Source of the DNA: Pseudoalteromonas luteoviolacea
GTDB lineage: Bacteria; Pseudomonadota; Gammaproteobacteria; Enterobacterales; Alteromonadaceae
Length of the DNA: 64,000 nucleotides
Direction: 5' to 3'
NCBI RefSeq assembly: GCF_018100925.1
Contig: NZ_JAGJEH010000015.1
Location: forward strand, 1-64,000
The translations under genes and the position numbers were made by a program. The notes below the pieces were generated by a model. The model was not told the DNA's origin. It saw only the letters and a list, made by a program, of their open reading frames with translations, and made no database searches. Shown piece by piece: positions 1-7,093 of the stretch (positions within the stretch are counted from its first letter, which is position 1; every line of letters begins with the position of its first letter).

Positions 1-45
1 TTAGCTCAGCTGCTAAAACGTTAGACGCGACCCGTCGCGCTCCAG
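1..45. other. Possible tRNA-Gly remnant at window edge
   Basis: The first bases contain a D-arm-like stretch (TTAGCTCAGCTG) and then CGCGACC, both of which also occur in the intact tRNA-Gly 60 bases downstream. The order is the same but there are insertions and no anticodon or T arm. A perfect CGCGAC/GTCGCG dyad lies at 26-39. It could be a decayed tRNA-Gly copy or the tail of an unseen tRNA array to the left. The resemblance is short, so the call is weak. Confidence 0.3.
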
Positions 46-70
46 CGGACAATTTAGAGCAAACTATGAA

Positions 71-146
71 GCGGCACTAGCTCAGCTGGTAGAGCGCGAC
101 CTTGCCAAGGTCGAGGTCACGAGTTCGAACCTCGTGTGCCGCTCCA
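71..146 (+). tRNA. tRNA-Gly (anticodon GCC)
   Basis: A 76-nt cloverleaf with acceptor pairs GCGGCAC (71-77) and GTGCCGC (136-142), discriminator T and an encoded CCA at 144-146. The D arm carries AGCTCAGCTGGTAGAGC, the anticodon loop reads CTTGCCAAG (anticodon GCC, decoding GGC/GGU), and the T arm contains GTTCGAAC. It stands just upstream of the rpsF operon on the same strand. Its own promoter is not visible and may lie left of the window. Confidence 0.97.
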
Positions 147-226
147 ACTCCTTTCTAACTATTTTCTCTTTTTTCAAATTCTTATAATTTTTTTCTCTAT
201 TAATTCCGAATTCTTGCATAAAAAGA

Positions 227-255
227 TTGCTTATTTTTAGCACTATGCGTAAAAT
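227..255 (+). promoter_or_regulatory. Probable sigma-70 promoter of the rpsF operon
   Basis: TTGCTT at 227-232 and TAAAAT at 250-255 are separated by exactly 17 bases. The -10 matches consensus at five of six positions. The bases just after it (ACGCGC) form a GC-rich discriminator, typical of stringently controlled ribosomal promoters. Transcription would begin near 262, giving a leader of about 80 bases that contains the hairpin at 284-319. Confidence 0.6.
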
Positions 256-283
256 ACGCGCTCTTTCGGCCATATTAGTCGTT

Positions 284-319
284 CCTTGCCTTAACCCGGC
301 CGGCCGAAACGGGACGAGG
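284..319 (+). promoter_or_regulatory. Candidate S6:S18 autoregulatory leader hairpin
   Basis: The 5' leader of rpsF can fold with CCUUG (284-288) pairing to CGAGG (315-319) and CCCG pairing to CGGG inside it, leaving an asymmetric bulge and a CCG-rich loop (GCCGGCCGAAA). Leaders of rpsF operons in many bacteria carry an RNA motif with a conserved CCG that binds the S6:S18 complex and represses translation. Position and composition fit that family; the exact motif match is inferred, not computed. Confidence 0.5.
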
Positions 320-343
320 CTATACTAACCGTAAGGAATATCC

Positions 344-685
344 ATGCGTCATTACGAAATCGTATTCATGGTTCACCCAGACCAAAGTGAGCAAGTTCCA
401 GGTATGATCGAGCGTTATACTGGTTCTATCACTGAAGCTGGCGGTACTATCCACCGTTTAGAAGACTGGGGTCGTCGTCAACTGGCTTACCCAATCGAAA
501 AGCTTCACAAAGCACACTATGTTCTTTTGAACGTTGAAGCGCCTACTGAAGTAATCAACGAACTTGAAACTTCTTTCCGCTACAACGATGCAGTGCTACG
601 TAACCTAGTTATGCGTACTAAAAACGCTGTAACAGAAGCTTCTCCTCTTGCTAAAGAAGAGAAAAAAGAAGCAGCATCTGCTTAA
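344..685 (+). CDS. rpsF: 30S ribosomal protein S6
   Basis: S6 is a small-subunit protein that binds 16S rRNA in the platform as a heterodimer with S18, whose gene lies two genes downstream. The 113-residue product starts MRHYEIVFMVHPDQSEQ and contains the family's RRLAYPI-type segment (GRRQLAYPIEKL) and the H-K-A-H-Y-V motif. Its charged, Ala/Glu/Lys-rich C-terminal tail is usual for S6. The ATG at 344 follows a purine-rich GTAAGGAA ribosome binding site. It is first in the rpsF-priB-rpsR-rplI operon and is probably subject to feedback by S6:S18 through the leader hairpin. Confidence 0.98.
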   Translation: MRHYEIVFMVHPDQSEQVPGMIERYTGSITEAGGTIHRLEDWGRRQLAYPIEKLHKAHYVLLNVEAPTEVINELETSFRYNDAVLRNLVMRTKNAVTEASPLAKEEKKEAASA

Positions 686-722
686 TCGTTATTGATTCGG
701 ATTTGACTCACCTCTAGAGGTA

Positions 723-1052
723 ATGGTGCAAAATCAAGCAGACCCATATACAAACCAGTTTGTTTTATCTGGGATTGTTTGCAAAACACCAAAATATAGT
801 CAAAGTCCTGCTGGCATTACGCACTGTATTTTTGTTTTAGAGCATAAATCAATGCAAATTGAAGCCGACCTTAACCGTAACAGTTATGTTCGTATTCAAG
901 TTGTTGCCAGTGGTGATAAATTCCGAAGTCAACTAGAGCATTTATACGTTGGGCAAGGGTTACAAGTAAGAGGATTTTTAAATCGCCACGAAAGCCGAAA
1001 TGGCTTGAGTCAACTTGTACTACATGCACAACATATTGAAAGAATTAATTGA
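723..1052 (+). CDS. priB: Primosomal replication protein N (PriB)
   Basis: PriB is a dimeric OB-fold single-stranded-DNA-binding protein of the PriA-PriB-DnaT replication restart primosome. The 109-residue product has the family pattern: the first strand N-x-F-V-L-S-G, then SPAGITHCIFVLEHKS, and a C-terminal L-V-L-H-A-Q-H-I-E. It lies between rpsF and rpsR, the classic gammaproteobacterial position. The ATG at 723 is preceded closely by CTAGAGG; a GTG at 726 is an alternative start one codon later. The gene ends 11 bases before rpsR, so translation is likely coupled. Confidence 0.95.
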   Translation: MVQNQADPYTNQFVLSGIVCKTPKYSQSPAGITHCIFVLEHKSMQIEADLNRNSYVRIQVVASGDKFRSQLEHLYVGQGLQVRGFLNRHESRNGLSQLVLHAQHIERIN

Positions 1053-1063
1053 GGAAATTACTC

Positions 1064-1291
1064 ATGGCACGTTATTTCAGACGTCGTAAGTTCTGCCGTT
1101 TCAAAGCAGAAGGCGTACAACAAATCGATTACAAAGATCTAGCTACTCTTAAAAACTATGTAACTGAAAGTGGCAAAATCGTACCTAGCCGTATCACAGG
1201 TACAAGCGCTAAGTACCAGCGTCAGCTAGCAGCAGCTATCAAGCGTGCTCGCTACCTAGCCCTTCTTCCGTACACTGACTTACACAAGTAA
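1064..1291 (+). CDS. rpsR: 30S ribosomal protein S18
   Basis: S18 is the small-subunit partner of S6. The 75-residue product MARYFRRRKFCRF through the YKDLATLKNYV and RITGTSAKYQRQLA motifs is nearly invariant in this family. I place the start at ATG 1064, behind a TGAGGAAA ribosome binding site. A longer in-frame extension to 1049 would overlap the priB stop and add five residues absent from normal S18. The remaining operon partner, rplI, follows 35 bases downstream. Confidence 0.98.
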   Translation: MARYFRRRKFCRFKAEGVQQIDYKDLATLKNYVTESGKIVPSRITGTSAKYQRQLAAAIKRARYLALLPYTDLHK

Positions 1292-1326
1292 GCAGCTGAT
1301 TAATAGTTTTTAAAAGGTGTAGAGAC

Positions 1327-1779
1327 ATGCAAGTTATTCTACTAGACAAGATCGCTAACCTAGGTAACCTAGGTGACCAGGTTTCTGTTAAATCTGGCTT
1401 CGCACGTAACTTCTTATTCCCTAAGGGTAAAGCAGTTCCTGCAAACAAAGCTAACATCGAAACTTTCGAAGCTCGCCGCGCTGAGCTAGAAGCAAAAATC
1501 GCAGAAGAACTAACAGCTTCTCAAGCTCGTGCTGAAAAACTTGAAGCACTAGCTGAAGTAACACTAGTTTCTAAAGCGGGTGACGAAGGTAAGCTATTTG
1601 GCTCTATCGGTACTCGTGACATCGCTGAAGCGATTTCTGCAGTTGGTGTTGAAGTAGCTAAAGCTGAAGTTCGCCTACCTCTAGGTACTATCCGTGAGAC
1701 TGGTGAATTCGACGTAGCTATTCAAGTACACTCTGACGTAACGGCAACTATCAAAGTTATCGTTATCGCAGAAGCTTAA
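1327..1779 (+). CDS. rplI: 50S ribosomal protein L9
   Basis: L9 binds 23S rRNA near the L1 stalk and has two globular domains joined by a long helix. The 150-residue protein shows the N-terminal MQVILLDKIANLGNLGDQV and the R-N-F-L-F-P-K-G motif (about residues 29-36), an Ala/Glu-rich central helix (about 45-80), and a C-terminal domain containing G-K-L-F-G-S-I-G. Length is normal for the family. It is the last gene of the operon, followed at once by a strong hairpin terminator. Its codon choice (CTA, GTA and CGT rich) looks like that of a highly expressed gene. Confidence 0.98.
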   Translation: MQVILLDKIANLGNLGDQVSVKSGFARNFLFPKGKAVPANKANIETFEARRAELEAKIAEELTASQARAEKLEALAEVTLVSKAGDEGKLFGSIGTRDIAEAISAVGVEVAKAEVRLPLGTIRETGEFDVAIQVHSDVTATIKVIVIAEA

Positions 1780-1792
1780 TTTATTAAGCATA

Positions 1793-1820
1793 AACCGCAC
1801 ACCCTGTGTGCGGTTTTATT
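1793..1820 (+). terminator. Rho-independent terminator of rpsF-rplI operon
   Basis: CCGCACAC (1795-1802) pairs perfectly with GTGTGCGG (1806-1813) around a three-base CCT loop, flanked by AA and followed by TTTTATT. It lies 15 bases after the rplI stop. Confidence 0.9.
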
Positions 1821-2128
1821 CCCTCCCCTGAAAAATAACAACGACACAATTTCAGTGCATAAAATCAGTGAATATCATGATTGCTCACGGAAGATTCAGA
1901 CAACAATTGGATAATTAATCTAAATCACAAATGACGTAAATAAACTTTTGTATATTGAAAAGATAGGTACAAATGGTAATGTCATGTAATATCGTACCCA
2001 TTTTATATAAAGTTGATTTGTGATAATTTAGTTAACTCTTTTTTATTAGATACTTTTTTTTGCTGTCCAAATAACATACAGTGGTATTGGCAAATTATGA
2101 CAGCGTTATCATTTGAGTTTGGAGAATA
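1821..2128. other. AT-rich intergenic region upstream of pilin operon
   Basis: About 310 bases with no convincing reading frame. It must hold the promoter of the minor pilin operon. Several AT-rich -10-like hexamers occur (for example TATATT and TATATA between 1940 and 2010) but I cannot choose between them. The pilE ribosome binding site is TTGGAGAAT, just before 2129. I see no clear sigma-54 -24/-12 pair, although TATTGGCAAATT near 2087 superficially resembles half of one. Confidence 0.4.
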
Positions 2129-2548
2129 ATGTTTAATCGTCGTCGCTTACGTGGCTTTACGTTAATAGAATTGCTTATCGCTGTTGCGCTGGTCGCGGTG
2201 TTAGCGAGTGTTGCCTTACCGAGTTATTTGGACTATCTACGCAAGGGGTACCGCACGGATATACAGCAAATTATGTATCAAGAAGCAGTCGCATTGGAAC
2301 GTATCTACTCCAGAAATGGGGGCTATCCAGATGAATATAAATTTGAAAAAGAGCTGCAATATTACACATTAAAATATACCGCACTTGGTAAGCCTCCGGG
2401 GATTGTTGGCAATTATAGAAGCTTAAAATTCAAAATTAGCGCGACACCAAAGACGGGCACGACTCAGATTTCTGATGTATGTGGCATGTTGACATTAGAT
2501 GAGCAGGGTAAAGAGTATTCAGAGGGGCAATTTGATGATTGTTGGTAA
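2129..2548 (+). CDS. pilE: Type IV pilin-like protein, PilE family
   Basis: The product is a probable minor pilin of a type IV pilus. The 139-residue protein has a short basic leader (MFNRRRLRG) cleaved by PilD before Phe, giving FTLIELLIAVALVAVLA with the required Glu at +5 and a hydrophobic assembly helix. The C-terminal region contains two cysteines (in VCGML and DDCW) that would close the D-region disulfide loop, as in PilE proteins. It is the first gene of a five-gene pilin operon with overlapping ends. In related bacteria PilE and partners prime pilus assembly. The name refers to the family; the main structural pilin is not in this window. Confidence 0.85.
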   Translation: MFNRRRLRGFTLIELLIAVALVAVLASVALPSYLDYLRKGYRTDIQQIMYQEAVALERIYSRNGGYPDEYKFEKELQYYTLKYTALGKPPGIVGNYRSLKFKISATPKTGTTQISDVCGMLTLDEQGKEYSEGQFDDCW

Positions 2549-2996
2549 TTCGAAACAGCGTGGCGTCACCTTAATTGAGTTATTGGTGTGTGTGGCACTG
2601 GTTGCTGTGCTTGCAAGTTTGGCAATGCCGTCTGTCATCACCTACATTAAACAAGATCGTGTTGATTCTAATGTCCACCTTTTAAATAGCGCATACCAGT
2701 TTGCTCGAAGCGAAGCGGTAAAAAGAGAACAAACGGTTAAGCTAGTTAAGCAAAACTCGCAATGGTTGGTCAATACCATGGTTGATGGCAAAGAAGCAAC
2801 GTTACGTACGTTTACAATTGAACACGAATCTATTTATGTAGGACTGGTTGATCGTGAGGTAAGATCGACGGGTGAATTAAACCAAGTGAGCAATATTTTA
2901 GTGAGTGACAATGACAATAGCACGTTAGATTATCGACTCTGTATATTGAAAAGTGGTCAAAGCTGGATAGGTGAGGCTGCAGAGAATTGCGCTTAG
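2535..2996 (+). CDS. fimT: Type IV minor pilin, FimT/GspH family
   Basis: The product is a FimT/GspH-like pseudopilin that would sit in the initiating complex of a type IV pilus. After a short leader (MIVGNSKQRG) comes VTLIELLVCVALVAVLASLAMPS, with Glu at +5 and the conserved Pro near +22. I choose ATG 2535, preceded by AGAGGGG at 2521-2527, over an upstream ATG at 2499 that would give an overlong leader inside pilE. The gene overlaps pilE by 14 bases and pilV by 10, so the group is very probably cotranscribed. Length (153 residues) is normal. Two C-terminal cysteines (LCILK and ENCA) may form a disulfide. Confidence 0.82.
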   Translation: MIVGNSKQRGVTLIELLVCVALVAVLASLAMPSVITYIKQDRVDSNVHLLNSAYQFARSEAVKREQTVKLVKQNSQWLVNTMVDGKEATLRTFTIEHESIYVGLVDREVRSTGELNQVSNILVSDNDNSTLDYRLCILKSGQSWIGEAAENCA

Positions 2997-3433
2997 AAAA
3001 AGGGTTTTCATTAATTGAAGTGATGGTATCCATTGTGATCGCCGGCGTCGCCTTGCTGGGGTTAGCTGGTGCTCAATTAAAGTCACTACAATTTGCCAAT
3101 AACAGCTTTAATTATACCGTTGCCTTGGTAAAAGGTCAGAATGCGATTGAAAGAATGTGGAGTGATCTGTGTTATTACGAGCATATCAATCAAAACCTCT
3201 TGCTTATCAATAATCCACGCATCGCTGATTTACAACCTGAAGACAACCGGTTTGTACTCAAACTGTCTCCGGATAAATATAACGACAATATTAATACGCC
3301 AGCTTCCGAGCGTCGAGATGTGAGATTTACTGTGAGTTGGGAAGACAAGCGAATTGAAGACAATAGCGCGTTAAATCAAATAACATTAGTAGCAAGTTAT
3401 GTCCATGTGCCAAGCTCAGATTGCATCCCTTAA
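2987..3433 (+). CDS. pilV: Type IV minor pilin PilV
   Basis: PilV is a minor pilin of the priming complex. The 148-residue product begins with a very short leader (MRLEKG), then FSLIEVMVSIVIAGVALLGLAGAQLKSLQ, a typical PilV N-terminus with Glu at +5. The segment A-L-V-K-G-Q-N-A-I-E-R-M-W is also family-like. The start codon is TTG at 2987, inside the end of fimT, with GTGAGG upstream. The rare start and the 10-base overlap suggest translational coupling that keeps the minor pilin ratios fixed. The end overlaps pilW by 35 bases. Confidence 0.82.
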   Translation: MRLEKGFSLIEVMVSIVIAGVALLGLAGAQLKSLQFANNSFNYTVALVKGQNAIERMWSDLCYYEHINQNLLLINNPRIADLQPEDNRFVLKLSPDKYNDNINTPASERRDVRFTVSWEDKRIEDNSALNQITLVASYVHVPSSDCIP

Positions 3434-3959
3434 ATTGCGAGGATACACGTTGATCGAGTTACTCGTAGCTATGGCCGCCGGGTTGTTTTTACTATCCGGT
3501 GTTGCGATGTCCTATACCGCAATTAAAAGCACCGTTGTGGCGAGTAAAGAATTGTCACATGCACAAGAAGTTATTCGCTATATGAGTCAAGTGATGACCC
3601 GCAGTATTAAGCAGACACACGCTATGCCAGAACTTGAAAACGGCGGAGCGGCGTTGCGGGTGCATCAAAACGCATTGCAGTTGGCATGTGATGGCAGTGT
3701 ACCTACTGCAAACTACTCAGAGCTATATACGTTGTCGAATGGCTACTTGACTTGTGACATAGGTAATGGCCCAGTTCAGCTTTTAAGGGGCGTTCAAGCT
3801 CTGGGTTTTGCTCAATCAGGGATCTTAACCAGTATTACCGTGACGCCCAAAGATGTACCACCGCAATTTAAAGAAGGGCTTCAAATTGATATCGCTGCAA
3901 ACCGTTTGGTGTTAGACAAGGCGGTTTGGAAAGTACCTCAAGAGAGGGTGAATAACTGA
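3399..3959 (+). CDS. pilW: Type IV minor pilin PilW
   Basis: PilW is the GspJ-like minor pilin of type IV pili. The 186-residue protein has a leader ending LKLRG, then YTLIELLVAMAAGLFLLSGVA with Glu at +5, followed by an amphipathic helix (about residues 35-65) and a globular domain. Tyr rather than Phe or Met occupies +1, which PilD enzymes tolerate. Two ATGs two codons apart (3399 and 3405) are possible starts, neither with a strong ribosome binding site; both fall inside pilV, consistent with coupling. The gene overlaps pilX by one base. Confidence 0.8.
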   Translation: MSMCQAQIASLKLRGYTLIELLVAMAAGLFLLSGVAMSYTAIKSTVVASKELSHAQEVIRYMSQVMTRSIKQTHAMPELENGGAALRVHQNALQLACDGSVPTANYSELYTLSNGYLTCDIGNGPVQLLRGVQALGFAQSGILTSITVTPKDVPPQFKEGLQIDIAANRLVLDKAVWKVPQERVNN

Positions 3960-5791
3960 TGAAACGTTTTTCACGACAATCTGGCTTTACACTCATTAAA
4001 GTGATGCTGCTGAGCACCATGGCAAGTGTTGTGGTGTTTACTTCAATGAAGGACACACTGGTACAAGAGCGCCTAAGTGGTAACTTTCAAAAAGATTTAA
4101 ACGCGCGTCTACAGGCAGAGAAAGGCGTTTTCGCCAGTGCAGATGGCCTCAATGACTATGTTAGTAGGAATGAAGGGGCAACGATGGAAACCTTACTTGC
4201 TGTAAATTCAGGTCATTCGGGTGGTGAATATAGTAAGGGCCAGTTCTCAACGCAAATAAGCTCTCCGCAAGCAGGCATCATTGAAGTTGCTAGTTTGGGT
4301 CAAAGGTATGGAGAAAACGCCGCCAACAATATGGTGGGCATTTTTAAATTTACCGATGCGGTGCTTGAACCAACCTTCAACAACCCTGTGACAGGCTGTA
4401 AAGGGGTAAATTTATCAGGTAGCGGGGTGGTTGACAGCTATGACTCTGAGGCGGGAAGCTATGAAGATACGCAGGGTAACAACGGTGATGTGAATACGGT
4501 TATTGGTGATTCAGACGTGGTGTTATCTGGTCACTCGCCAATTAAAGGGGATGTAAAAGCGTCGGGGGTATTGTATCTCAAAGGCTCATCTCCAGTTATT
4601 GGTAACGTGCAATCAAATACCGGAATAGATATCTCTCATGGCAGTGGTATGCGTGTTGAGGGGGATGTTTTGACGCAAGGGTTTGTCATTCACCGCGGCG
4701 GTGACATTCAAGGTGTTGTGCGCGCAAATGGCAACGTGAAGATGTTGTGGGGCGCTGATATTTTGAATACAAAGAATGACCCTTTTGATATTCAATATGG
4801 TGGCACGGGCGATTTTGAATTAGCCGATGAACACTCACAGGGGGGGATCAATTATTCTGCCGCCAAGTTTAATGTGAATCCCAATGTTTCCGCCGTGCGT
4901 GTATACGACCCTGACTCTCCTAATCATGACGATACAACGGTTGATGAATGTGATCCGCTTGCGCTACCCGGTAATATGCCCAACATCATCGTGGCAAATA
5001 ACGGATATGAAAATGTTGAAGTGAAGTCAAATCAAACATATACGTTTCGGCCTGAAAAGAGCAAACTGGAACAGAAAAAATACAACGGTACAGAAGTCAT
5101 TAAAGAAGCGCCATCAAGTGAAACGGATATCTACTTATTTGATACTAATAAACAGGTGCACAATAGGCTAAAACCGAACAGTGAATACGTGTTTGGCATG
5201 AAGAATCTGACCATTGGTGGCAATGCGGTGGTCAATATTAAGAAAGTGGATAACCCTACCATTAAAGGTGGCGATGTTATTTGGCTTATCGATGGTGATT
5301 TTACCATGACTGGTGATAGTCGGCTTAATATTGAAAAAGATGTGAGTTTGACAATTTTTGTCACAGGTAAAGTAAAGCTTGGAGCCAGTGCTCAGGTGGT
5401 AACAGAAAAGCCAGGCATTACAGACAGTGGCCTTGGGACATTCAATATTTTTTCATCTTACAAACCAGACCCAAATGACAATGGCAATGCAAATAAACAC
5501 GGTGTAATTGTTAGTGGCACATCTTCTTTGTATGCCGTCATTTATGCACCATTGACCTCTATTTCCATGAATGGCAGCGGACAGTTTTTTGGTACTGTGC
5601 GCGGTGCCACAATTGAAGCAAATGGTGGAAGTGGTATCCATTTTGATGAGGCGTTAAAAAAGCTTAAATTGGGCAATGGTGGTACGGTGAAGCAACCTGC
5701 TAAATTGACCTTCCAAGGCTGGCGATATAAGCACCCAGAAGCGTTTAGTGAGGAGCCAGCAGAACCAAGCAATTCGGGGAGCACCCGATAG
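3959..5791 (+). CDS. pilX: Large PilX-like minor pilin with beta-rich C-terminal domain
   Basis: This 610-residue protein begins like PilX: leader MKRFSRQSG, then FTLIKVMLLSTMASVVVF, followed by Q-E-R-L-S-G-N-F at about 40-47, a PilX signature. Position +5 is Lys instead of Glu, as read directly. Residues about 130-570 carry Gly/Val/Asn-rich repeats (for example about 180-280: SDVVLSGHSPIKGDVKAS-like turns) that look like a parallel beta-helix. Standard PilX is about 170-200 residues, so this one has a large exported extension. I infer a pilus-tip protein: loss of Glu5 is typical of GspK-type tip pseudopilins. No pilY1 follows it, so the extension might take over tip or adhesin work. Upstream coupling to pilW is through an ATGA-type overlap. 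Confidence 0.75.
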   Translation: MKRFSRQSGFTLIKVMLLSTMASVVVFTSMKDTLVQERLSGNFQKDLNARLQAEKGVFASADGLNDYVSRNEGATMETLLAVNSGHSGGEYSKGQFSTQISSPQAGIIEVASLGQRYGENAANNMVGIFKFTDAVLEPTFNNPVTGCKGVNLSGSGVVDSYDSEAGSYEDTQGNNGDVNTVIGDSDVVLSGHSPIKGDVKASGVLYLKGSSPVIGNVQSNTGIDISHGSGMRVEGDVLTQGFVIHRGGDIQGVVRANGNVKMLWGADILNTKNDPFDIQYGGTGDFELADEHSQGGINYSAAKFNVNPNVSAVRVYDPDSPNHDDTTVDECDPLALPGNMPNIIVANNGYENVEVKSNQTYTFRPEKSKLEQKKYNGTEVIKEAPSSETDIYLFDTNKQVHNRLKPNSEYVFGMKNLTIGGNAVVNIKKVDNPTIKGGDVIWLIDGDFTMTGDSRLNIEKDVSLTIFVTGKVKLGASAQVVTEKPGITDSGLGTFNIFSSYKPDPNDNGNANKHGVIVSGTSSLYAVIYAPLTSISMNGSGQFFGTVRGATIEANGGSGIHFDEALKKLKLGNGGTVKQPAKLTFQGWRYKHPEAFSEEPAEPSNSGSTR

Positions 5792-6044
5792 GCTAGCTTA
5801 CTTAATGACCCTCATCTTCATTGGTACGGCAAACGTCGATTGCCACTTTTTAGAAAATTATCACACCTGATTTAAACCTTTTTTGCCCCACAGCGCGTCT
5901 TACTCTGTATGAAAGGCGCTGTGAAGATGATACATGATTGGCACTCTTCAAAAAATTTCCATAGGATATTGAACGGTATGTGACAGACTGCTCTTTTGAA
6001 GTAAATGTGTCATCATCATTACCTCGCGGTAAAGGAATTTAAAT
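5792..6044. other. Intergenic region with inverted repeat 5889-5923
   Basis: About 250 bases between the pilin operon and the sigma-factor gene. It contains an 8-base inverted repeat, CACAGCGC (5889-5896) and GCGCTGTG (5916-5923), separated by 19 bases. No T-run follows on the plus strand, so it is more likely a protein-binding dyad or a weak terminator. The region must also hold the promoter of the ECF gene; I could not identify a reliable ECF-type -35/-10 pair. A ribosome binding site AAAGGAATT precedes 6045. Confidence 0.4.
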
Positions 6045-6590
6045 ATGTTAGTTGATGCCAAACTCCCGTTTGATGAATTAGATGATTTGGTTAAACGTAC
6101 TCAGCAAGGTGATCAGGTTGCCTTTGCCGCTCTGTACGAACAATGCCATCGGCGGGTCTATGCGCTGTGTTTACGGTTATTGGCAGATCAAGCGCATGCG
6201 GAAGATGCCTGCCAAGAAGTATTTGTACAGCTGTGGCACAAAATAGCACAGTTTAATGGCCAATCTAAATTTACAACTTGGCTGCACAGCGTGACGTCAA
6301 ATATCGCAATAAGTTATCTGCGCAAGTACAAAAACTGGTTGCAAAAAGTAGTCAGTTTTGAAAATAGCGGGATGGATGAAGCAAGTATTGCACTGTGTGG
6401 GGATCTCAATGGACTAGACAAGCTAGTGCTTCGATTACCCGAAAGAGCACGACTTGTTTTTGTATTGCATGCTGTCGAGGGGTATCGACATGAAGAGATT
6501 GCAGCCATGTTAGATATGGCAGTGGGGTCGAGCAAATCTCAGTATCACAGAGCAAAAAAGTTGTTACAGGAGTGGTATGAAAATGATTAA
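6045..6590 (+). CDS. ECF-type RNA polymerase sigma factor
   Basis: An extracytoplasmic-function sigma-70 factor of 181 residues. Region 2 (about residues 15-90) contains the core-binding and -10-recognition helices around A-E-D-A-C-Q-E-V-F-V-Q-L-W and the F-x-T-W-L segment. Region 4 (about 125-178) has L-P-E-R-A-R-L-V-F and the helix-turn-helix G-Y-R-H-E-E-I-A-A-M-L-D. Regions 1 and 3 are missing, as in all ECF factors. The next gene overlaps its end and encodes a small single-pass membrane protein, the usual arrangement for a sigma/anti-sigma pair. The likely targets are its own operon, including the envelope protein at 7094. The ECF subgroup is not assigned. Confidence 0.92.
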   Translation: MLVDAKLPFDELDDLVKRTQQGDQVAFAALYEQCHRRVYALCLRLLADQAHAEDACQEVFVQLWHKIAQFNGQSKFTTWLHSVTSNIAISYLRKYKNWLQKVVSFENSGMDEASIALCGDLNGLDKLVLRLPERARLVFVLHAVEGYRHEEIAAMLDMAVGSSKSQYHRAKKLLQEWYEND

Positions 6591-7083
6591 GCCAAACTTT
6601 GACGAGTTCTTGTCTCAACAAGTAGCCAAAACACAGGAACAAGTGCAACAGCCCGAGCCTCAGCGAGCATTGTGGCAAGGGATAGAAAAGGCAATTAATG
6701 AACAGCCAATGAGTGACAGCGAACCGCAAAATAACCCCGCGGGCGTTTGGCGACAAGTCTCTGCGATTGCTGCCGCAACTTGTATTGGTATGTGTGTAAT
6801 GTATTTTACGCTCAGTACGCCAGAGCAAAATAATATGATGCAAATGAGCCAGTATTTCGAACAACAAAAACAGATTTTGTTGGTGCAATATGGCAACCAG
6901 CCTGCACTAACAAATGATTGGCAAGTGCAATTGCAAGAATTAGAAGAAGCAGAACAAGCCATTAAGCTGGCTCTTCAAAACGACCCACAAAATGCAGCGT
7001 TGCTGCAAATGTTGGCTCAGGTTTATCAACAACAATTAGATTTAATTGAACGAGTACATCAACCTCGTTGGCAGGAAATTTAG
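6577..7083 (+). CDS. Probable membrane anti-sigma factor
   Basis: A 168-residue protein with an N-terminal cytoplasmic part rich in Gln and Glu (about 1-60), one membrane segment (about 61-80, around I-A-A-A-T-C-I-G-M-C-V-M-Y-F), and a periplasmic part predicted to be helical and Gln-rich (about 85-165), possibly coiled coil. No zinc-binding anti-sigma motif (HxxxCxxC) is present. Assignment rests on context: it overlaps the ECF sigma gene by 14 bases and precedes an envelope protein gene by 10. ATG 6577 or 6583 may be the start. It could instead be an unrelated envelope sensor. Confidence 0.65.
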   Translation: MKMIKPNFDEFLSQQVAKTQEQVQQPEPQRALWQGIEKAINEQPMSDSEPQNNPAGVWRQVSAIAAATCIGMCVMYFTLSTPEQNNMMQMSQYFEQQKQILLVQYGNQPALTNDWQVQLQELEEAEQAIKLALQNDPQNAALLQMLAQVYQQQLDLIERVHQPRWQEI

Positions 7084-7093
7084 GAGAAGTAGG

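Noticed and set aside
82..273. Minus-strand frame of 63 codons over tRNA-Gly
   Set aside because: Its C-terminal part is simply the antisense of the tRNA; the rest covers the AT-rich leader. No gene-like features.
5889..5923. Inverted repeat considered as terminator of the pilin operon
   Set aside because: There is no T-run after it and the loop is 19 bases; kept only as an unexplained dyad.
6406..6888. Long minus-strand open frame (160 codons)
   Set aside because: It is antisense to the clear sigma factor and the next gene and resembles nothing; the real genes explain the stretch.
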